DNA from: Ianthella basta | Lineage: Eukaryota > Porifera > Demospongiae > Verongiida > Ianthellidae | DNA: 64,000 nucleotides | Assembly (NCBI GenBank): GCA_964019415.1 | Contig: OZ025887.1 | Span: 3,093,306-3,157,305, forward strand | Reading direction: 5' to 3' | Shown here: one piece after another, positions 1 to 12,127 of the stretch | Position numbering within the stretch: the first letter of the stretch is position 1 | Layout of the letters: every line of letters begins with the position of its first letter | The notes under the pieces: generated by a model | Database searches by the model: none | The model's input: only the letters and a program-made list of their open reading frames with translations | Told to the model about the DNA's origin: nothing | Made by a program: the position numbers and the translations under genes

Positions 1-353
1 AGTTACTTAGCCCTTAGCCCTGTCCACTGTTAGCGTTTTAGTCTCATGAGGCAGACTGTTGTGCAAGAACAATCTGGTTTGCAATACTAAGCTGTTAACT
101 ACCAGTGTTCTATCTAGGATGCATACATGCTTCCTAGATAGTCATACCCAAAGTATAATTTTATACCAAGACTTCCTCTGCAGACAGTTGCCACTGGTTG
201 CACCAGATTTTACCAGGAGAGGATAATGAATAAATAAGTCATTATTCACTCCTGATTTTGCAGATAAGCAGCACATTTCCTCACAGACCATTCAGGTGGA
301 ACCATGATGTCTGTTATCAGGAATTGTGTCAGTGTATGCAGGTGTCCTTCTTT
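1..353. other. Left edge, no gene recognised
   Basis: No convincing exon is seen here. A short open stretch at about 265-339 follows a TTTTGCAG acceptor-like signal and precedes a GT, but its translation does not resemble the 40-residue TPR exons further right, so it is not called. The TPR gene starting at 1403 must have its 5' part to the left of this window or in an unrecognised exon here. Confidence 0.4.
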
Positions 354-1211
354 AAGATAGTCTATGTACCATGGTGACACCAATGAAAGACAACGTTCAG
401 AACTACACATGGTAAGGAAATAAGGGGGAAGAGGAAAATGGCAGTGAACCGGACCCGCACCGGCAACCTCCAGATTTTTAGCCGACCCTTTAGCAGCCGG
501 GTCACTGGTCACCACCAACAGCCACTGATCCACTCCCTCATTATATACCGATGTGGGCGGGCTCTATCCAGAGCCTCCTTTGAAACTCCCACGCCGGACA
601 CTGACTAAACAGTGACACTCAAAAATGCTAATTAAGATGGTCTATGTACCATGGTGACATGAACGAAAGACAACGTTTGGAACTACACATTGTAAGGAAA
701 GAAGGGGCGGGGGAAGGGAAAATGGCCGTGAACTGGACCAGCACCAGCAACCTCCGGATCTTTAGCCGACCCTTTAGCAGCCGGGTCACTGGTCACCTCC
801 AACAGCCACTGATCCATTCTCTCCTTATATACTGATGTGGGCGAGCTCTATTCAGAGCCTCCTTTGAAACTTCCATGCCGGGCACTGACTAATCAGTGAC
901 TTTATCGGAAATGATAATTAAGATGTCTTTCATTCAAGTCACTGTGGTACACAGACCATCTTAATTATTATTTCCTATAAAGTCACTGATTAGTCGGTGC
1001 CCAGCGTGGGAGTTTCAAAGGAGGCTCTGGATAGAGCCCACCCACATCGGTATACAAGGAGTGAATGGATCAGTGGCTGTTGACGGTGACCAGTGACCCA
1101 GTGCTAAAGGGTTGGCTAAAGATTTGGAGGTTGCCTGTGCGGGTCCGGTTCGCTGCCATTTTTCCCTTCCCCCTATTTTCTTACCATGTGTAGTTCCGAA
1201 CTTTGTCTTCC
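354..1211. repeat. Cluster of three copies of a ~260-bp MITE-like unit
   Basis: The same unit occurs at about 354-616 (+), 628-925 (+) and 957-1211 (inverted). Shared landmarks are GTCTATGTACCATGGTGAC, a stretch around TTTAGCCGACCCTTTAGCAG and CCTCCTTTGAAAC. Copies 2 and 3 face each other and form an inverted repeat with a ~30-bp centre at about 926-956, whose inner ends carry AATTAAGATG and CATCTTAATT. Open frames across the copies are not conserved as protein, so this looks like non-coding mobile DNA that nested or was duplicated. The family is not recognised. Confidence 0.75.
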
Positions 1212-1402
1212 AGGTGTCCTTATATTTCCACAGCAGTCCAAAAGCTAGATATTTTAGTTTTTGGTCACAGTATGTATGCAATTCTGACATTAGTCTAGTA
1301 CTGGCATTTACTGTCATAGCTATCATCTCATCTATTGCCTGCATCAATAGCTAACCACCAAAAAGTAATATGATATCCCCTCAACCTGTCATTGTGTTTT
1401 AG

Positions 1403-4400
1403 GTTCACACAAGAGAAGACTCTGTTTTTCTTGGGGCAAACGTATGAATTGCTGAAAGATCACGACAAGGCTATGGACTACTATCAACAGGTATCATACT
1501 CTAGCTCTCACACTCATCTCTCTTCTATATGCTTTGCCTCCTTACTCTTCCCTCACCTCATTCCTCCTGCTGTCTCCCTCATTCATTGCCTCTTTGCAAG
1601 ACTCTCACCATGCACAGCAATAACTTGACCTTATACGCATGCAAATTCATGGATGTATACATGCATGCAGATGCTGGTGCTTACTTACTTCTTTTGTCTA
1701 CTTTGCAGTGTTTGTCTGTTGCAATCGAAGAGAAAGATCGAGGAACAGAAGGGAGAATGTACTGTAATATGGGCAACTGTCTGAGGGCTGTTATAGAACT
1801 GGAGAAAGCTAAAGAATGCTATGACAGGGTTAGCAACAACACAGGCATGTATAGAAGTATACCACCACCACCACACGCAACCACCAGTACCTTACATTGC
1901 AGGTTATGTACCATATGTGGCTATTCTTATGTGTCCTACACTTTATTCCGCTGAGAACTCTCTTGGACATGACCTACCATTGAGACTGACTCTTCCATGA
2001 TACCACCATGATGTCACCTTAGCATCCATGGTGGTTGTGTACTGCATGAAATATCCACTTTCGTCTGTGACCATATCCAGCTCCTTTTAAACTAGATACC
2101 CTTTACCCCCTTAGTTAGGATGTTAGGCACATTTGTTGGTCACCAAGATTGTGCCATTTTGAATGACTTCACTAGAAACACTGTGGATGTATATAAGCAT
2201 CACGGGTGCTGCTTCCTAAGACGTTTGAGAGTGAGCTATGGTTGCAGTTAATTCTAAGTATCTGTGAGTAAGTAGTCGTAGTGACATCATTCTGGTAACT
2301 ATGTGGAATCTTTTTGACAGCCTTATGAAACTTTACACTAGCCCATTATGTCACATAACGATTTCACCTTACTTTGACTACTGAACATATACTCAAACAT
2401 TTCCTGCTGTGACATGTCTCACATTGGCCACCTTAAGACAGCTACAAAATGTTATGCCTATTGACCAGTTGGATACAAATACCACAACACCAATTGTCAG
2501 CTCACCTTCCAATAGCAGTAATAGAAAATGTGATTCTATGGCAATTACATATTGTTGCCTCTGGCCGAATTTCTTTCAAAGTGTGTCTAATTTTAAAGCT
2601 TTGAGCGTTAATTTTTAGTGATGTGGCAACCATTTGAGCACCCAGCATGTGTACAAAGATAATATTCTTGCACTGTTTATGGATGGCTTCACCTTTGTCT
2701 TTATTAATTGCACTGTATACCATGCAGTTTGCATGGCTCAGTAAATGTGTATGTAAGTGTCTCTGTCATATAATTTCATCTGCTATAGACATCCTACTGT
2801 ACTGTATATCAATGGTGTTGTAATTATGCAACCAGGATGAACCTGTTTAGTAATCACGAGCAAGGAATAAAATGTGACTTTCAAAGAGAGATGACACCAT
2901 TCACATACATTAAGTAAATGCCAACACCATTAATATTAGAAAGGGTTAGTTCTCCAATACCAGCTTCACAACAGGGTTGAAAACCTTGCTGATGTTTTGA
3001 CCAGATGCTCTGGTCTTCTTCAGGGCGTCGGCAAGGTTTTCAACCCTGTTGTGAAGCTGGCATTGGAGAACCAACCCTTTCCGATGCCTGAGCCAGCTGA
3101 GAAGCCCTCACTTCATCATTAATATTAAATATATGCCAGCGTTACACGATCGATTCAATGGTGCGTACATGATGTCATCGCATACTTTCAGCTCACCAAT
3201 GAGGTTACTGTGCACCTCTGGCAATGGATTGACCAATGAGATAACAAGAATGTGAAATCAAAATAATGCCCAGCCAGCAGTTATTGTTTGCTTTATAAGA
3301 TGTAGCCAAGGCAGTTATCATGTACAACTGGCTATGCTACTTTTCACCATTTTTGCTTCGAAGACAGTCATGGCCTCCAACCAGGAGCTTCCCTATACTC
3401 CGTAGCACTCCTGTTTGTAGTTATAATGAAAAGGTAAGCAGTGATGCACAGACTCATCCTGGTATAGGCCTTCTTACACAGTTTCTTGATATCAAACCTC
3501 TTTTGAAGGACACATGATATAGGACTCCTGCCAATGTTTACGTATATTCCTATGGTTCACCATTTATAACATACATCATGATACTATCTACAGTATGATT
3601 GAATAAGCTTGTTGGGCTAGGTTACATCACTGGTATTCCTCTCGGAAGTAACTAGCCAAAGATTTGATTCTTTACCAAATGTTTCAGCTGCTTACTGCTG
3701 CCGAAACATTGACACCACCGAAGAAGGAAGTCAGCTTGCTGAAACATTTGGCAAAGAATCAAATCTTTAGCTAGTGACTACCAAGAGGACTACCAGCATA
3801 TACAGTATGTATGTATGTTTGAAGACCTTTAGAAACTTCTTTCTAATTTACGTTTCTATAATGTCCCCTACTTTATAAGCATCATATTACTTATTCACCA
3901 GGGCCTCCAAAGCTGCGAACCATTACAGTATGTGCAGGTTATACAATGATGATGAGGGTTTATGGGAATACCTGCCAAGGACAAGCTTGAGGATGTGTAT
4001 ATTCAATGACCCCAGATCCAATTTGTACAAACAGCTTATATACTAGAATGTACACTGTTCTCCTAATTTGACCATAGAGACTTTAATTATGCATTCCCAA
4101 TCAATGCTGACATAATCATGTGGGCCCTCTGACCAGCACAAAGTTCCATACCTGTTAGCCTGGTTTTAAAATAATATTATTACTATTAATATTATAAATT
4201 ATATTACTATACGAATTATCCGTACAATTGTGCAATAGAAAATGCGTGGTAAATGTGAGCAGCCTCACTGTACACAATGATGAGAATTCACAGCACAGGA
4301 TGCAGTAAGTGCATCAATGTATGTGCTAGTGCTACAAGAAAACCACAAGGAGTGCAAGTGAAGTATTTGTGCTATGTAGTTGATGGAAGGAAAACACCAC

Positions 4401-7400
4401 CAGCGCAAGCTGCTACAGATCAGGTGGACTTGTCCATCATCAGTGCAAAGGGAGTATGCATGATCCAACAACAAAGCCCAACTTGCATATGGGTATAACT
4501 GCAAACCCTGTCATTGCCCATAAGAATGTTGTTGCTGTATGCCCACTCCAATATATATGCTGTTGGTCCTGATGAATTCTACAATGTGCACTGGTGGTGT
4601 TATTCCTTGCAGCCCTGGCACATTTAAGCACATATTAACCTAACTTGCACTACGTAGTTACCAGATAATGGTAGTTGTGTGTGATGGTGGTACATAGTTG
4701 TATGTAGTGATGCTTATAATGTTGCAATGTGTATATAGTAATACAATAGAGAATTACTTCTTATTGAAGGCACTGGAGATAGCTGGTGAGCTGAAGGACC
4801 ACATTGGCAAAGCTGTTGTCTGTGCTAACTTGGGTAGCAATTATGAGATGCTTGGAGACATTACAAGTGCTCTGGAATACCATCAGAAGGTACAATGTGG
4901 ACTTGATAACTGTTAATGTTATGCATGATTATTGTGTAATGTTGTGAGTTGACATTGGCAAAGCATACATACGTAAAAGTGTGCATTTCTCTATAGGTGT
5001 CATTGTCAATGAATGCTCAGTCACCAATGTGTACTTGCAGAATGCCCATCCTGTGTTCATGCATACAGCATCTTGATGTCATGAAAACAGTGAACGATAA
5101 AGTGGGCGAGTCATTAGCCTTGAAGAATGTGGCAAGGACATTGGAGTATAAAGGACAAATTGGCAGAGCATGTGAAGTGTGGCATGAGGTGAGCTGTAGG
5201 TCCTGATAACAGTTCTAAGTATAGGTTATACAGTAATGATGAAGGGATTATTAGATAGACACACTGACTGCAAAGCCTGAGGAGTGCATATTCTGAATTA
5301 TACAGCCATAGCTAGTACCAGAGTGCAAAGATGATCCATCTGTCAAATATGGCAGTGGTGTGTATGAACGTTATCTCAATGTCAAGTGTTTAATCAATAC
5401 GTAATTAAGGTCCTTAAGAGCTGCCATCCTTCACAACATTATTTCCCAGTATGAACAGAGGAATTCCAAAGCACAGTGAGACAGCAGTACCAGCTAATGT
5501 AGCCCAAGAAGTATACTTCGTATGGATCCTTGTGTTTGGGAGAATGAATCAACCCTACTAAGCATTCTTGACTTGTGTTGTGAGAGCCCCTAAATGAGTT
5601 GTGATTGCTGGTGAGCACTTTCCTTTGTCTCTGTATCTTTGAGCTCCACAAGTTTCATGATCTCCTTCGCTAATGCTATCGTATTCACTACTACTGTTTA
5701 TTTGAGTGCCATCATTTCCACAAGCTTCTCCACTGTTGCTACCATCCTGATATCATATGTGCTGTTGCTGCTACGTTTTGTTGTCACTAATGTTTCACTG
5801 TGGTTGCTACCGTGTCTGCTCCTTAACCCTCTCCCCTACATTGCTGCTAATATTCCTGCTGTCTTTGAATACTCTCCCCTCTGCCATGACCCTGTGGCAG
5901 CATGAAATTTAATAAAATGTCTTAGTGATGTGCATGCCCAACCACATCAAGAAAATGTACATTAATAAATGTACAGCTGCAGTAGCTCACACGAACAGTT
6001 ATTTGGATCAGCAGGGGTGCATATTACAGTTGGGATCAACAAGAATAAATGGACAATGCCTGTAGGTGTGCCAAAAACACGTATGCACACCATGTAGTTG
6101 GCTTTTCATTTATGTAACTATGGTACCAAGACATTACCCTCACCTTAGGGCATTTGCAGGGAAGACGGAAAGTTGCACTAAGTAATTGTGGTGTATCAGC
6201 AAGTTGTACATATTTAGTGAGATATGGCATGCGGTGCATGGCAACTCAAACCAGAGCTATTGCAGACTACTGTAGACAGCACAGCACGGGTGCGCTATTA
6301 TCCAATAAGCCTGCTTTACACTCTCTGAGCAGCAAGATAATGACTTCATTGCTGCATACATCTCAGTTTTCCAGCCAGTTTATCGTGCACTGAAGGAAAG
6401 CCAAAGAAGTACAGAACACTGTCCTGTATTGCAAATTCTGCTGCCACATTCGTACTTTGCACTTTGGCAGCCTTTATTAACAGTGTTTTCCACCATATTC
6501 TTAGGCCTATGCTACAATATAATAAAATACAGTGTTAAGAAAGGCGTTCAAAACTAGAAGTATGTAAGAGGCAGCAGAATACACTATACAGGTCAGTGTT
6601 CAGCGCTTCTTTGGCTGCCCTTCAATACCCAGCAAACTGGCAGGAAAATCCGGAAAGTTTCATTATGAAGCGATTAACCATGAGTAGCAGCAATTATCTT
6701 GCTGCCAGGTGAGCATAAAGTAAGCTAAGATGACTACAGCACGACTGCCTTGTGTCAGTTGTATACCTGTGCACGTTTAAGCAGAAATTGCTTCTGTGCT
6801 CAATGGAAAAAGGCTAAAAATAACCACTATGATCCATAGGCCATCCCAATCCCAGTTCCTGTGATTCGGGAAACTAAGTTTCAACTTCAAAACAGCCGTG
6901 ACAGGGTATATCCAAAGGTTGGTTATGTTGACCACATTCCATCCCATAGCAGGAATGCTCCATCTTGTCCATAAAGTATTCAAACCTGAGAATGCAGTGT
7001 CCTAATGTTAACCATCTTCTGTTGCCCTCATTCTCTGTTGCAGTGCACGGACATTGCCATGGGTGCTGATGCTTGTAACTATGTTCATATTATTTATTAG
7101 CATGACGTAGACATGAATGTTTCAGCATAAATCACAATTTGGCATGTACTGTGGCTGTTTAGTTGGAGCTAAATCAAATACAAAGAACTGTGTAATGTAT
7201 ATATTGTAGGTTGGCCATCTTCTGTTGCACTCATTATTGTGAAATGAGGTACAGTTCTGTAATCCACTGCTAGTCTACTTGCATTAGTCAGGCATAATAT
7301 TACATATATTCCATTATTCTTGCAGCTAGCCATCGTCTATCGTGACCTCAAAAAGGAAGAAGAGATGTTTGAAACTCTGACACGCATTGCCCAATTGTCA

Positions 7401-8399
7401 GAGATGCCTTTATCTGGACGACCTCGGAACAGGGCATCTTCCCTACTTGGATCATTGCGACGCTTCAAGTACCATTTTTCAAAAGCCAGTGAGGGCTCCA
7501 GAACATTCCAAGGAACAGCGGAAGTAGCTGGTTGTGCACCTGGATCATCTCCTCAATACAAACCCCATCTAGAACGAAGTGCAACAGAGAATCGATCAAG
7601 ATCACCTTTTTTGAATAGACGAAGTAAAATTGAAGGGTTGAGGCATGCTGATAAACGAAAAAGTGCAAGTCTTGATGCTTTGAAAGAAGCCACTTCTCCT
7701 GTGAAGTCGCCACCACCACCGGCAAAGGATTACCCTCCCCTTGCCTGCAATAGCACCAAGGAAGCTTGGACTGTAAGCCAAACTGAGGTGAGTGACACTT
7801 GGTGTATACAGTTTCGCATACTGTATGCATACATATGCAGAGTTTATTTAAGTCTTGTGAATTACTCACTGACAATCAAATGTTACTCTACTTATGCAGT
7901 GTTGAATGCAGTTTTTGCAATGTATATTTGCAAGTCAGTCCTTGATCTATTAGTACTTTGAAGCATCATCTCCACAAACACAGGACTCAAATCCTTGCAA
8001 TTTGTGATTCTGATGGTGCTGTGTAAGAATATTCTTGATATTTGGAAGGATGGCACTTATCTTGAACATTAGTTGTGTGAAGACTCATATCATATGCAAT
8101 TTAGTTTCTGCCAGGTCAGGATTTGTTTCTTTGTTCCCCATTAGTCTGTAAGTGGCAAGGAAGATAAACCAAAAGTAACAGAAGTACAGACTGATGTACC
8201 ATGCCCACCAGAAGACAGCATGGTCTTTGCAGATGTGTCACCAATTTATGATAATTTTGGAGACCACTCACATCAGGCAGAAGTGAAGATGATCAACAAA
8301 ATGTTAGATTCTAATAAGCTTCTCTTGGATGGACCATCAGACTTGTCCTTGCTTTTGGACTGGGGTGGATGGATGCTTGCTCCTAAAGAGATTGTGTAA
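1403..8399 (+). CDS. TPR-repeat protein, 3' part (six exons seen)
   Basis: Exons by splice signals and phase: 1403-1490, 1709-1828, 4770-4889, 5069-5188, 7326-7787, 8145-8399 (stop TAA 8397-8399). Three exons are exactly 120 nt in phase 0, each encoding one 40-residue TPR with an intron at the repeat edge. Typical pieces are FLGQTYELLKDHDKAMDYYQ, CANLGSNYEMLGDITSALEY and ALKNVARTLEYKGQIGRACE. This 40-residue spacing is that of LGN/Pins, TTC28 and kinesin-light-chain type TPRs, which form a superhelix for peptide binding. The 154-codon exon finishes the last helix and runs into a basic, Ser/Pro-rich linker containing SPPPPAKDYPP. The last exon encodes 84 residues with a hydrophobic end (SLLLDWGGWML). 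No GoLoco motif is visible, so it is not a clear LGN orthologue. The 5' exons lie outside the window, and further TPR exons could be missed in the 2.9-kb intron. It converges on the SOS gene. Confidence 0.8.
2944..3080. repeat. Hairpin repeat with a decayed hammerhead-like core
   Basis: Arms of about 45 bp (2944-2988 and 3031-3080; shared piece CTTCACAACAGGGTTG and its complement) flank a short centre. Read on the minus strand, the centre (3023 to 2991) holds CTGAAGA, then A, a perfect 7-bp stem (GACCAGA/TCTGGTC) with a 3-nt loop, then AAAAC. This is the order of a hammerhead ribozyme core, except for AAAA where GAAA is expected and one extra A before the stem. It is probably the terminus of a retroelement. 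Confidence 0.6.
3645..3790. repeat. Hairpin repeat inside the TPR gene intron
   Basis: Arms AGCCAAAGATTTGATTCTTT (from 3652) and its near-complement AAAGAATCAAATCTTTAGCT (to about 3773) enclose CAAATGTTTCAGC and GCTGAAACATTTGG. The centre includes GCCGAAACATTG and CGAAGAAGG, in the style of the other GAAAC hairpins in this window but without a clean core. It is probably another decayed terminus of the same class of element. Confidence 0.6.
6300..6728. repeat. Imperfect inverted repeat (foldback element)
   Basis: The left arm, about 6305-6425 (with AGCAGCAAGATAATGACTTC and AGCCAAAGAAG), is complementary to the right arm, about 6590-6725 (with AATTATCTTGCTGCC and CTTCTTTGGCTGCC). The ~165-bp centre shows no gene. 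It lies in the 2.1-kb intron (5189-7325) of the TPR gene, which is otherwise featureless. A foldback or MITE-like insertion is the simplest reading. Confidence 0.6.
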
Positions 8400-8455
8400 G
8401 TATTCAATTCATTCACGTAACCTTTGTACTGCTATTTGAGTATGAAGGATATATC

Positions 8456-9300
8456 AATCAATCAATCAATCCATCATCATTAAAGTGCACTACACCATAA
8501 GGCGCTAGGACGCACAAAAAGGTCCAATGTGGCACTAACACATAGCCCATATATGTCAGGGACAGAGAACAAAAGAAACACTGAGTCTGATCCACTGGAT
8601 ACTAGTCAAGCTAGACCTCTTTCACATTAGGACATTAACAGAAGTAATTTTACTTTTTTTTACACCTTAGACCATCTTACCCCACATACCTCTGCTGCTG
8701 CACCTACAGTATCACACCCTCCTTAAACTTCAACCACACATCTTCCACACTTTCTCCTGTCTCCTGTCTCATCTCTTTCCTATTTACACCCAGTTCATTC
8801 ATCTTCACTAGCAATTTTGCCTGCAACTTCATTCTCACCTCTCTATCTTTCAATCGATCTGTCTGAATTGACACATTTTCGCCCTTCTTTTCAGCCTTTT
8901 GCACCTTGCACCCCATACTCATCTTCATCACCAGCAAGTAATGGTCGTTGCTTACCTCTGCCCCTCTCAACACCTTGACATCCTTCACTCTCATATGGAT
9001 TTCCCTTCTTACCGCAAGATAATCGATGATGCTCTTCAAACCCCTACCTTGGCACACCCACGTAAATTTATGTATATCCTTATGCTGGAACCAAGAGTTC
9101 ATTACCAACATGTCATTCACAGCACCAAACCTCAACAGCCTATCCCCACTGTCATTCACTTTCCCAAAGGCCTACAATTCTAGAATAGGAGTCCCACTGT
9201 GTAGCAACGCAAAACCTCAACAGCCTATCCCCACTGTCATTCACTTTCCCAAAGGCCTACAATTCTAGAATAGGAGTCCCACTGTGTAGCAACGCAACTG
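8456..9300 (-). mobile_element. LINE fragment: endonuclease C-terminal part with 3' tail
   Basis: On the minus strand, 9159-8704 encodes the C-terminal part of an apurinic-type LINE endonuclease: a GDRLLRFG..N.M piece, HKFTWVCQG (usual K.TW), SIIDYLAVRR (usual SxIDY) and SNDHYLLVMK (usual SDHxxL). The catalytic Asp-His end is therefore visible, but the reverse transcriptase is absent. Downstream on the same strand, the (TGAT)n run read from 8475 to 8456 looks like a LINE 3' tail, implying an internal deletion. It lies in the space between the convergent TPR and SOS genes. Confidence 0.75.
9127..9296. repeat. 85-bp tandem duplication in the LINE fragment
   Basis: The segment starting AAACCTCAACAGCCTATCCC at 9127 is repeated at 9212 with a period of 85 bp and almost no difference, through GTGTAGCAACGC. 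The near identity indicates a recent duplication of dead LINE sequence. Confidence 0.85.
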
Positions 9301-9817
9301 GCCATAGAATAGTGTATGGTGCTGAGGTTGTGTTATGACAAGCTAGTATCATGATTATCTGTCTTTGACATTCAAATTTGTAGAGTACACAAGACTCAAG
9401 AATCAAGGCTCATTTAATCAGTATATAAGAGGCAGACAATGAAAATGACTTCATCCTTATAATTATACACTTTTATGCCCTTCATTTGCTCTCACACATT
9501 ACATGATTATACTCATTTAACAGCAGTTTTGTCATCGAAAAAGAGATGAATAACATTTTGTGACAATTTGGACCACAGCACCATCATGAGCATGCAAGAG
9601 GAGAGTGTTGCATGTATACTTATAATATATAGTAAGTGTGTGATGTACAATACTTACTGTTACATGCTAATGTATTAAACATACCAGCACTCTGACTGTG
9701 TGTGCTATATTATGCAGTATTATAATAGCTATATAAATTGCACTGTATATACTGTATAGTGTCGATCATTAATTCCATTATGACACGCACTTGGTGAAAA
9801 CTTTACCAATGAATTAC
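9301..9817. other. Intergenic, convergent 3' ends
   Basis: A+T-rich sequence between the LINE fragment and the SOS stop codon. It must hold the SOS 3' UTR on the minus strand. No further gene or repeat is recognised. Confidence 0.5.
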
Positions 9818-12127
9818 TTATGATAAAGGTTTTGGAGGCAGTGGAGGAGGAGCAGATACGCTAGGCTCAGCACTGTTATAGTCTGCACTTGACAGTGGCC
9901 TTGGTGGGCGGGGAGGGGCATTGCAAGGAGGAGGCCGGCGAGGTGACTCTTTAGAGGATAGGCTCTGATCTTCCACAGATGAGGAGGATAGTTTCTTGGA
10001 TTCTTTAGGAGGACGGGGTGGGGGTATACCAATTTGTGGCTCCTTTGGAGGAATAGGAGGGCTAACAACTCCCCCCTCAGTGGGGCCAGAGGTATGAGTT
10101 ATCTGCGGCTCCTTTGGAGGAATAGGAGGAGCAATGGTCCCAGATGTGCCACCATGAGAACCCACTTGTGGTTCTTTTGGTGGAATTGGAGGGCCAGCCA
10201 CTGCAGCCTGCAGTTCCTTTGGTGGTATTGGAGGGCTGACAGCTCCAACCTGTGGTTCCTTTGGAGGAAGAGGTGGGGAGAAAACTCCTCCTTGTGCTGC
10301 CTTTGGTGGCACTGGAGGGCTAGCAACTTCAATTTGTGGTTCTTTTGGTGGAATTGGAGGGCTCAAAATGCCAGTCTGTGGTTCCCTTGGTGGAACTGGA
10401 GGGGTGAAAACTCCAGATCGTGGTTCCTTTGGTGGTGGAATAGGAGGAATGCTGCCCACAGCATCAGTTGGAACTGGGGGGAGTGGCCTATGAGGGACAT
10501 TCTCCACACTGCGTGGAGGAAGCTGTGGGCGGGGTGATCGTTCAGGACTACCGTCACCAGTGTCCTCTTGTACTTTCATTGAATTCACAGCAACTGACAC
10601 ATCAGTTCCAAATACTTTCTTCAACTTTTCTGCTGAAGATGAATTCGTGGAATCTGACGACTTCCTTGCTCTGAAGAAAGTGAGAGTGTACAGGATTATA
10701 TACACAACACAACTGGTTGCAACATGCATAAGGCATAAGTTTACAGTGCAACAACAAAGCTATTACTGCCATGAATGGAACATCAGGTGCAATGCATTGT
10801 GTCTCTAAATCGAAATGATTCTGGATATTCACAGGTCCTGTTAAAGGTGTACAGTATACACATGTGAGATGCCCTATCTAACAAAGTGTTTTTATGTATT
10901 CAACTTGATGCCTGCATTCTCCTCAAATTCAATTGTAGGTACGTAGCACCTGAGTAAAGCAAATGGTGCACAAATGGAAGCTACAGTATATGGCAGTCTA
11001 GAATGACGGAGTCCAGCATGGGATCAGCTCTCCTGTTTGCAGAGGGCTGCTGTCCTGTGTGCAGGAAGGCTGCAGACAATAAAATACAAAGCACTCTTCA
11101 CAGTTGTTGGTCAAATGGACAGAATTGTCGAACAGTCGTCAGATCTGTCCACGTTTCCCAAGGAGGAGGATTTCTTTGATTTTGCTTGCAGGAGGGGCAA
11201 CAGCAACTTGGACATTCATTGGCATGTGTCTATTTGCTGTGTAGCTACATGGCTGTTATTGAGGCAGCCCAACATGAATGGTTGACTCTGGAAGACAACC
11301 AAAAGCCTGTAGGACCTTAGATAGGTCGACAAAGGCATCTTTTCAACTGAAGAAGGAGCGCACAACTTGTTTCTGTTACTAAATCAAGGTGACCTACTGT
11401 ATAAGACAATCTACGACTATACATGATCACCTTCCTCATCTGTGACACATTGTTAGGAGCTGTGCTGCAAATTACTTCTAAATTGGTCATAGTCACATGG
11501 GTTATGATGTTATGAAAGTCAATGGCTTCAGCCCCCCCCCCCCCCCCCCCCCACACACACACAATGGTACCAGGCCTTATTCCCCCCAAAATGGAAGTTG
11601 GAATGGCAATATGGACTGGGTATGAGGCAACATACAATCACTCAATGTGCATTGAAAGTTGATTTGTGGTACAAGCCTTCAGTGCAGTTTAGGTGTACAT
11701 CTGAGCCCCAACTGGTTAAAAATGCCCACTTACTACTGCAATGATCACAGTACATGGCTAGGGACAATAATTAGCCCTACTGTGGCTACACAAGACTGAT
11801 GCATCTACCAGTGGTCTACATGATAATTGAAAGCGCATGCAGTATACAGACACTTCCACATGCAGACATCTGTAGATGGTCATATTTTGAACCTTACCCT
11901 GTGCTGGGTTGTGCAACTGGTGATGATGGGATGCTTTCCCTTGCCAAACTCATATCAGACAGCAGAGTTGGAGAAGCTGGTCCAGTGGTGATGGGAGACG
12001 AAGGAGGCACACCTTCAAAGTCCGACAAAGCAGGGATACTTGGGTTCCTCTTTCGATCTCTGGAAGCAGTCAGCTGCTTAGAAGGCTTGTACCCTGGAGA
12101 CTTCAGGTCACCCTTGTACCTCTTTTG
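9818..12127 (-). CDS. SOS: SOS C-terminal proline-rich tail (last two exons)
   Basis: Exon 11898-12127 begins [17 protein letters not shown], matching the conserved KKYSYPLKSPG segment just after the catalytic domain of SOS1. It continues as a Ser/Pro-rich linker and ends in phase 2. Exon 9818-10670 completes the Gly codon, follows with ARKSSDS, and encodes about 280 residues dominated by proline. It contains at least eight units of the form PP[IVL]PP[KR]EPQ, five of them spaced exactly 14 residues, plus PQLPPR, PPRPPR and a final PPLPPKPLS. Most units fit the class II SH3 ligand PxxPx[KR]. The tail should dock Grb2/Drk-type adaptors. The repeat array is much more regular than the few PxxPxR sites of vertebrate SOS. 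Confidence 0.9.

Larger units (their letters stand above)
1829..4769 (+). other. Large intron of the TPR gene
   Basis: This stretch between TPR exons contains two hairpin elements (about 2944-3080 and 3645-3790, listed separately). No further TPR-coding exon with flanking splice sites was found. The rest is A+T-rich and unremarkable. Confidence 0.6.

Noticed and set aside
5639-5905. 88-codon hydrophobic plus-strand frame in a TPR gene intron
   Set aside because: It is a low-complexity, repetitive stretch (GTTGCTACC-type repeats) with no splice context; it is more likely a shadow of simple sequence.
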